Part shown: positions 57,711 to 64,000 of the stretch, piece by piece
How the letters are laid out: every line of letters begins with the position of its first letter
How positions within the stretch are numbered: the stretch's first letter is position 1
DNA from: Hordeum vulgare subsp. vulgare
Lineage: Eukaryota > Streptophyta > Magnoliopsida > Poales > Poaceae
Assembly: GCF_904849725.1 (NCBI RefSeq)
Contig: NC_058521.1
Span: forward strand, 559,508,176 to 559,572,175
Direction of reading: 5' to 3'
DNA: 64,000 nt
Made by a program: the position numbers and the translations under genes
Notes under the pieces: generated by a model
What the model saw: the letters and a program-made list of their open reading frames with translations, nothing else
Databases searched by the model: none
What the model was told of the DNA's origin: nothing

Positions 57711-59365
57711 TGATGTCTACTACGCAACCTTCTCCTTGTAGACGTTGTTGGGCCTGCAAGTGCAGAGGGTTATAGGACAGTAGCAAATTTCCCTCAAGTG
57801 GGTGACCTAAGGTTTATCAATCCGCGGGAGGCGTAGGATGAAGATGGTCTCTCTCAAGCAACCCTGCAACCAAATAACAAAGAGTCTCTTGTGTCCCCAA
57901 CACACCTAATACAATGGTAAGTTGTATAGGTGCACTAGTTCGGCGAAGAGATGGTGATACAAGTGCAATATGGATGGTAGATATAGGTTTTTGTAATCTG
58001 AAATTACAAAAACAGCAAGGTAACAAATGGTAAAAGTGAGCACGAACGGTATTACAATGCGTGGAAACAAGGCCTAGGGTTCATACTTTCACTAGTGAAG
58101 TTCTCTCAACAATGATAACATAATTGGATCATATAACTAGACCTCAACATGCAACAAAGAGTCACTCCAAAGTCACTAATGGCAGGGAACAAACAAAGAG
58201 ATTATTGTCGGGTACGAAACCACCACAAAGTTATTCTTTCTGATCGATCTATCATAGAGTTTGTACTAGAATAACACCTTAAGATACATATCAATCAAGA
58301 CCCTAATGTCACCTAGATACTCCATTGTCACCTCAAGTATCCGTGGGTATGATTATACGATATGCATCACACAATCTCAGAATCATCTATTCAACCAACA
58401 TATAGAACTTCAAAGAGTGCCCCAAAGTTTCTACGAGAGAGTCAAAACGTGTGCCAACCCGTGTGCATAGGTTCCCAATGTCACGAACCCGCAAGTTGAT
58501 CACCAAAACATACATCAAGTACTCACATGAATCCACGTGTGCCAACCCATGTGCATAGGTTCCCAATTGTCACAAACCCGCAAGTTGATCACATCAGATA
58601 GACATGTGCAACACATACATCAAGTGTTCTCAAAGACTCAATCCGATAAGATAACTCCAAAGGGGAAACTCAATTCATTACAAGAAGGAGAGGGGGAAGA
58701 ACATCATAAGATCCAACTATAGTAGCAAAGCCCATGGTACATCGAGATCAAGACATCTCAAGAATATGAGAGGGAGAGATCAAACACATAGCTACTGGTA
58801 CATACCCTCAGCCCCGAGGGAGAACTACTCCCTCCTCGTCATGGAGATCGCCGGGATGATGAAGATGGCCACCGGAGATGGATTCCCCCTCCGACAGGGT
58901 GCCGGAACGGGCTCCAGATTGGTTTTTGGTGGCTACAGAGGCTTGCGGCGGAGGAACTCCCGATCTAGGTTTCTTTTTGGGGGTTTCCGAATTTATAGGA
59001 ATTTATGGCGGTGGAATTACGTCGGTTGGGCCTACGAGGAGGTCACAAGCCTGCCCTGCGCCACCTAGGGGGGTGGTGGCGGCGTCACGGCTTGTGACTC
59101 CCTCGTGGCTCTTCTGGACTTCTTCCAAAGCTTCGGGGGTCTCTTTTGGTCCAAAAAAAATCATCGTAAAGTTTCATTCCATTTGGACTCCGTCTGAGAA
59201 TGGGCCAAAAGCACGGAAAAAACAGAAACTGGCACTTGGCACTGAGTTAATAGGTTAGTCCCAAAAAAGATATAAAATAGCATATTCATGCATATAAAAC
59301 ATCCAAAGTTGACAAGATAATAGCATGGAACCATAAAAAATTATAGATACGTTTGAGACGTATCA
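57711..59365 (-). repeat. 5' LTR of M2
   Basis: The 1655-bp LTR begins TGATGTCTACTACGC and ends GACGTATCA before TGCAT. It holds the 88-bp duplication (units at 58449 and 58537) and a GC-rich hairpin (59043-59097). Confidence 0.92.
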
Positions 59366-59370
59366 TGCAT

Positions 59371-60396
59371 CCACTTCCATAAACCCAAAAGTTTTTCCAT
59401 GAGAGTCCACCATACCTACCTATTTGCGGTATCTACCTGCCGTTCCAAGTAAATTTGCATGTGCCATTCTCTAAACCTTCAAGAATTATTCTGTTTTGCA
59501 TGCCCGAACCGCTCATGTGGTGACAGGGGGCTATTGATATCTTCCATGTTAGGCGTGTTATCCTCGACATGTGTTTATTCACTGTCATTCACGAGAAAGG
59601 GGCCGGTAATTGGAATGCCCAGTTCCACGCTTAAATCGAAAACATAACTGTAAAACAAGACTCCCCTTGGATTGATGTTAGTATGGACGGTACCCGAGGA
59701 TTCGGCTAGCCGTGGAGTGTGATTGATTGGTGGTGGGGGAGTTAAAACTTTACTTTTCTGTTTGGGAACCGCCTATAGCATGAGTAGCGTGGAAGATATT
59801 GAGAACTCTTGGTCATTGCGTTGACAATGAAAGCATGCCACCCAAAATTATTATCTCTGTTTTCAAAGCTTGAGCTCTGGTACCTCTGCAAATCAATGCT
59901 TCCCTCTGCGACGGGCCTGTCTATTTATTTTCCTGTTGAGTCATCCTCCTCTTGTATAAGCACCAATTAGAGAGCACCTCTGTCATTTTTATGCTTTGCT
60001 TTTGATTGATATTGAGTATGACTATGAATGGATCTTCATTGATATGAATTACAATGTTTAGTCAGCCCTTGATCTTTGAATGTGGTCTGCATTTATGTTT
60101 TGCGGTCTCAGAAAGAGCTAGCAAGATACCACCTATTCATATTGCTTCATGCTTGTTTTGATTGAATTGTTGGTATCGGAAACTCATTATTATTTGCTCG
60201 CTAGCTAATTATGCCATTGATATTAGTTTACCGTGAGACCTATGTGTCACTTGCTTATGTGGTTAACTTGTGATCTTGCTGAAATTCTCGTTATGAGTTA
60301 GACATAGTTGCAACAACAAGATCAAACAGAGTTTGTCAAAGTTTTTCTTTCTCTTTCAGTTTGTCAACTGAGTTGCTTGAGGACAAGCAAGGTTTT
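59371..60396 (+). other. Non-coding 3' domain of internal copy B, second part
   Basis: The sequence resumes copy B after M2 and aligns with about 18123-19148 of copy A. No gene is seen. The block shared with M3 is at 59898-59917, with one mismatch. Confidence 0.7.
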
Positions 60397-60411
60397 AAGC
60401 TTGGGGGAGTT
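60397..60411 (+). other. Polypurine tract before LTR3
   Basis: AAGCTTGGGGGAGTT directly precedes TGATACGTCTCC. It shares 14 bases exactly with the internal tract at 51580-51593. Confidence 0.8.
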
Positions 60412-60808
60412 TGATACGTCTCCATCGTATCTACTTTTCCAAACTCTTTTGCCCTTGTTTTGGACTCTAATTTGCATGATTTGAATGGAACTAACCCGGA
60501 CTGACGCTGTTTTCAGCAGAATTGCCATGGTGTTGTTTTTGTGCAGAAATGAAAGTTCTCGGAACGTCCTGAAAATTTACGGAGAATTTTTCTGGAAAAT
60601 ATGAAAAATACCTGCGCAAAGATCCACCGGAGGGGATGGGCCAGTGGGCCACAAGCCCTGTTGCCGCGGCCTCCCCCCTGGCCGCGGCAACCAAGCTTGT
60701 GGGGCCCACATGGCTCTGCCGCCCCCAAACTCAGCTCTATAAATTCACTTTCGCCCAGAAAAAAATCAGAAGAGAAGATTCCGTCGCGTTTGCGATACGG
60801 AGGCGCCG
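60412..60808 (+). repeat. LTR3 (3' LTR of copy B), left part
   Basis: The LTR starts TGATACGTCTCCATCGTATC and is broken at GGAGGCGCCG (60808) by element M3. CGCCG (60804-60808) should be the target duplication. It has a strong hairpin (60649-60702, with inner arms TTGCCGCGGCC and GGCCGCGGCAA) and TATA box TATAAAT (60738-60744). It is closer to LTR1 than LTR2 is by eye. Confidence 0.85.
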
Positions 60809-62334
60809 TGATGACCCACAAGTATAGGGGATCAATCGTAGTCCTTTCGATAAGTAAGAGTGTCGAACCCAACGAGGAGCAGAAGGCTCAGATAAACAGA
60901 ATCCAGCAAGAAAATAACTACAAGCACTGAAAGTAGCGGTAACAAGTGATTGTGTAGTGAGGTGAAACGTAGCAAGCAAAGAGTAACAACTAACAAGTAG
61001 TAGCAACGGTGCAGCAAGTGACCCAATCCCTTTTGCAGCAGGGGACAAGCCTGAACAAAGTCTTATAGGAGGAAAAACGCTCCCGAGGACACACGGGAAT
61101 TTTTGTCATGCTAGTTTCATCATGTTCATATGATTCACGTTCGTTACTTTGATAGTTTGATATGTGGGTGGACCAGCGCTTGCGTACTGCCCTTACTTGG
61201 ACAAGCATCCCACTTATGATTAAACTCTCTCGCAAGCATCCACAACTACAAAAGAAGAATTAAGATAAAGTCTAACCATAGCATTAAACTAGTGGATCCA
61301 AATCAGCCCCTCACGAAGCAACGCATAGACTGGGGTTTATGCTTCTGTCATTCCAGCAACCCATCATCTACTTACTACTTCCCAATGCCTTCCTCTAGGC
61401 CCAAATATGGTGAAGTGTTATGTAGTCTACGTTCACATAACACCACTAGAGGAAAAGACAACATACAACATATCAAAATACCGAACGAATATCAAATTCA
61501 CATGACTATTATTAACATGACTTATCCCATATCCTCATGAACAAAAGTAACTACTCACAAAGCATAATCACAATGATGATCAGAGGTGTAATGAATAGAA
61601 TCAAGGATCTGAACATAAACTCTTCCACCAAGTAATCCAACTAGCATCAACTACAAAGAGTAATCAACACTACTAGTAACCTTACAAGTACCAATCGGAG
61701 TCGTGAGACGAAGATTGGTTACAAGAGATGAACTAGGGAATGGAGAGGAGATGGTGCTGATGAAGATGTTGATGAAGATGCCTCCCCTCCGACGAGAGGA
61801 GTGTTGGTGATGACGATGGCGACGATTTCCCCCTCCGGGAGGGAAGTTTCCCTGACAGGATCGTCTTGCCGGAGCTCTAGATTGGATCTGCTCAAGTTCC
61901 GCCTCGTGGCGGCGGCGAAACCACGAAAAAGCTCCCTTCTGATTTTTTTTTCTGGACCAAGATGCTTCATATAGCAAAAGAGGGGGCTAGTGGGCCGTCA
62001 GGGAGCCCACAAGCCCCCACTCCGCCACCAGGGGGTGGCGGTGTCAGGGCTTGTGGCTCCCTGGCAGCCCCCTCCGGAAGTTCTTTCGCCCAGTATTTTT
62101 TATATAATCCCAAAAAAATCCACGTAACTTTTCAGGGCATTTGGAGATGTGTAGAATAGTGGACTAAGATTTGCTCCTTTTCCAGTCCAGAATTCCAGCT
62201 GCCTGAATTCTCCCTCTTCAAATAAACCTTGCAAAATAAGAGAGAAAAGGCACAAATATGGTACCACAAGTAATATAACAGCCCAAAAAGCAATAAATAT
62301 CAACATGAAAGCATGATGCAAAATGGACGTATCA
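60809..62334 (-). repeat. 3' LTR of M3
   Basis: The LTR is 1526 bp. Near its minus-strand start, 61999-62063 forms a long GC-rich hairpin: CAGGGAGCCCACAAGC and CCGCCACC pair with GGTGGCGG and GCTTGTGGCTCCCTG with few mismatches and a 4-nt loop. ORFs on either strand are short and unsupported. Confidence 0.85.
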
Positions 62335-63820
62335 ACTCCCCCAAGCTTAGACCTCGTTTGTCCTCAAGCGAAAACCAAGTTCCATAAACATGTCCACATG
62401 TTGAGGGACGAAGGTGTCGATAAAACATAATACGGACATGAGGGCATCATGATCACACATAGAACAGCAATACATCATAAAGATTCTTATGGGAAAGTAA
62501 CAATTCCTTCACAAAGCAAAGCATGAAGCAAAAACCTTACCGAGAAGTAACCAACAATAGTCCATAGTCATTGAAGCAATTGCAATTTATCACAACATCA
62601 GAAAGAGTCAAATAAAAGCTTGTAAGGCAAACCCACATACTCAATCATCTCTTTTGTTTTCCACAATTGTTACAACTCACGTGGTACTCATGGTGTCAAA
62701 GTTTCAGCTGGACACAGAGGAATATAGGGGCTTATAGTTTTGCCTCCCAACCATTTACCTCAAGGGTAAAGTCAACAACAATAAAGCATAAGTACTCAAC
62801 TCCAAGTTGATATATGAATATAGATCTTTCCCAAACATGTGATGGTAGCCAAGACAAAGGCAAAAATAGGGAATTGGTGACGATCACCATGACTCTTACA
62901 AGGGCAAAAAGTAAAGGTACAAGATGGGCCCTTCGCAGAGGGAAGCAGAGGTTGTCATGCGCTTTTGAGGTTTGAATGCATGTCCTCTTAGTGCGGAGGA
63001 ACGTCAGTTCATATTGCCTCCTGTGATAAAGAACTTTATTATGCAGTTTGTCGCTTTTATGTCTTCCTCATCACAGGTTCGTACAAAGCTTATTTTCCAC
63101 ACACTAATAGATCATACATATTAGAGAGCAACTTTTTATTGCTTGCACCGATGACGACTTACTTGAAGGATCTTATTCAATCCATAGGTAGGTATGATGG
63201 ACTCTCATGGCAAAACTGGTTGGAGGTTTATGGATGCACAAGTAGTATCTCTACTTGGTGTGGGAGTTTTGGCTAATATGAGGTGGAAGCAATCGTCACA
63301 TGCTAAGGGATCTCTAATCATATAACATTGTTTGGAACCAAGCAAACACAATTCATTATGTTGCCTTCCTTGTCCAACATCTACTCCTAAGCATGTAATA
63401 GTTTGGTGAGTGCTCACAACTATAAAAAGTGTCTAAGATGATATATTTCTATGTGAACCTCTCTTTCCTTATTACTTCTTATTAATTGCAACAATGACCG
63501 AGGTCTATGTTGATTTATTCTCAACAAGTTTCAATCATCATACATGTCATATGTGAAGCTATTACTTTCCATAAGATCGTCTCATGATCTTTCATGCTAT
63601 CGTTCTTTTCATTCTTTTGATCATGGCACAAAGCAAAGCCCTTGACTAAGATACTCTTTATTATATAGCTCGCGAGCTCGAATACATGGGGGGAGAGACA
63701 AAAGCAAAAGACTCAAACTAAATACTAAAGACTTATTCCTCTAAAAGAAGAAATAAAAACTGAAAAGGAAAGAACTAAAACAAAGGTAAAAGCAAAAGAT
63801 ATAAAGGTGATACGATACCA
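62335..63820 (-). other. PPT and non-coding 3' internal region of M3
   Basis: The polypurine tract is ACTCCCCCAAGCTT (62335-62348, minus strand AAGCTTGGGGGAGT). The remainder has no gene. It includes GGCCCTTCGCAGAGGGAAG at 62927-62945, the exact reverse complement of the block at 18651-18669 in copy A. Confidence 0.65.
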
Positions 63821-63862
63821 GGGCAACTCCCCCAAGCTTGGCAGAAGCCAAGGGGGTTGCCC
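63821..63862 (-). other. Internal PPT-like motif in a hairpin, M3
   Basis: GGGCAACTCCCCCAAGC (63821 onward) with TTGGC pairs with GCCAAGGGGGTTGCCC (63847-63862): about 17 base pairs with two bulges around an AGAA loop. It contains ACTCCCCCAAGCTT, the same 14 bases as the terminal tract at 62335-62348. It begins about 10 bases after the stop codon of the M3 ORF. Confidence 0.7.
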
Positions 63863-63872
63863 ATACCAATGC

Positions 63873-64000
63873 TTAGTTGTCTTCCTTTGGTGGTGATGGT
63901 GGTGGAGTTGTTGAAGCAGTCTTGAGCTTGTCTAATTTCCACTTGAGCAAAAAGTTCTGCTCCCTTAGATCGTCATTTTCCTCCTCAAGTTTCAACACTC
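63873..64000 (-). CDS. C-terminal end of an M3 ORF, partial
   Basis: The minus-strand frame enters from the window edge and ends at TAA (63873-63875). The visible 41 residues include EEENDDLREQNFLLKWKLDK, which has heptad-type spacing of a coiled coil, then a short Pro/Thr tail (TTPPPSPPKEDN). I infer a real coding end because an acidic/basic helix and a hydrophilic tail end just before the hairpin and purine tract, as ORF2 does in A and B. The family is not recognisable from this fragment. Confidence 0.55.
   Translation of the reverse strand, partial: VLKLEEENDDLREQNFLLKWKLDKLKTASTTPPPSPPKEDN

Larger units (their letters stand above)
52466..59365 (-). mobile_element. Non-autonomous Gypsy element M2
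   Basis: The 6900-bp element is flanked by target duplication TGCAT (52461-52465 and 59366-59370). The plus-strand LTRs begin TGATGT(A/C)TACTAC and end GTTTGAGACGTATCA. The PBS complement lies left of the right LTR, so the element is on the minus strand. The internal region (54107-57710) holds one unrecognised ORF and no pol genes. The LTRs differ by a few percent by eye. It is related to M1 at the left window end. Confidence 0.92.
2343..60808 (+). mobile_element. Non-autonomous Gypsy tandem array: LTR1-A-LTR2-B-LTR3
   Basis: Three LTRs of one family begin TGATACGTCT at 2343, 19163 and 60412 and enclose two homologous internal regions, A and B, all on the plus strand. LTR2 is split by the Nikita-like insertion at 19515-45772 and resumes at 45778; it is at once the 3' LTR of A and the 5' LTR of B. 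Both internal regions run in the order PBS, gag-protease, leader, ORF2, internal PPT-like motif, non-coding domain, PPT. No reverse transcriptase, RNase H or integrase is visible in either copy. The family resembles the abundant Sabrina/WHAM type of Triticeae Gypsy elements, but I cannot fix the name without a database. Sharing of the middle LTR points to unequal LTR-LTR recombination rather than two separate insertions. Confidence 0.85.
60809..64000 (-). mobile_element. Gypsy element M3, 3' part, runs out of the window
   Basis: The plus strand begins TGATGACCCACAAGTATAGG, the reverse of an LTR end seen widely in Triticeae Gypsy elements. The LTR ends GGACGTATCA at 62334 and is followed by the reversed purine tract ACTCCCCCAAGCTT, so the element is on the minus strand and its 5' half lies beyond 64000. 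Confidence 0.85.

Noticed and set aside
1..64000. Host protein-coding genes, tRNA or rRNA genes
   Set aside because: No stretch outside the retroelements remains, and no cloverleaf or rRNA motif was recognised; tRNA-like matches are PBS sequences.

Overview
The window looks like intergenic DNA from a Triticeae grass (wheat, Aegilops, barley or rye). Nearly every base belongs to nested LTR retrotransposons of types abundant in those genomes: BARE/WIS/Angela-type Copia elements, several Gypsy elements whose LTRs begin TGATACGT or end ACGTATCA, and a Nikita-like element. I found no host gene, tRNA, rRNA or CRISPR array. Family names come from recognising LTR termini and protein motifs by eye; species and exact subfamily are not settled.

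Layout. Positions 1-2342 are the 3' end of a minus-strand Gypsy element (called M1 here). From 2343 to 60808 runs the host structure: a Gypsy element in an unusual LTR-internal-LTR-internal-LTR order (LTR1 2343-3943, internal copy A, LTR2, internal copy B, LTR3 from 60412). Each internal copy encodes a gag-protease polyprotein with no reverse transcriptase or integrase, then a leader that contains an LTR-like U3 segment and a candidate 221-bp intron, then a second ORF of unknown function. Five later insertions break this array: a plus-strand Copia element in gag-pro A (6229-14651, TSD CTTTC); a Nikita-like element in LTR2 (19515-45772, TSD TCAAG); inside the Nikita left LTR, a minus-strand Angela-type Copia element (21033-29641, TSD ATTTC) and a minus-strand gag-only Gypsy element with 3.6-kb LTRs (30141-40106, one end lost in a deletion); a minus-strand Gypsy element M2 in internal copy B (52466-59365, TSD TGCAT); and a minus-strand Gypsy element M3 in LTR3 (from 60809, running out of the window).

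How the parts work together. Almost all the elements look non-autonomous. A/B have gag and protease only; the 30-40 kb element has gag plus a coiled-coil ORF; M2 has one unrecognised ORF; the Nikita-like element has no credible ORF; the Angela-type element has a ruined pol between nearly identical LTRs. Only the Copia element at 6229-14651 carries a near-complete gag-pol, itself broken by four stops and one frameshift. These elements therefore probably moved using proteins supplied from elsewhere.

The most interesting signals are structural and recur in unrelated families: internal copies of the polypurine-tract motif, often joined to a hairpin; a GC-rich hairpin upstream of the TATA region in all four TGATACGT/ACGTATCA Gypsy LTR types; and the LTR-like module that precedes ORF2 inside A and B.
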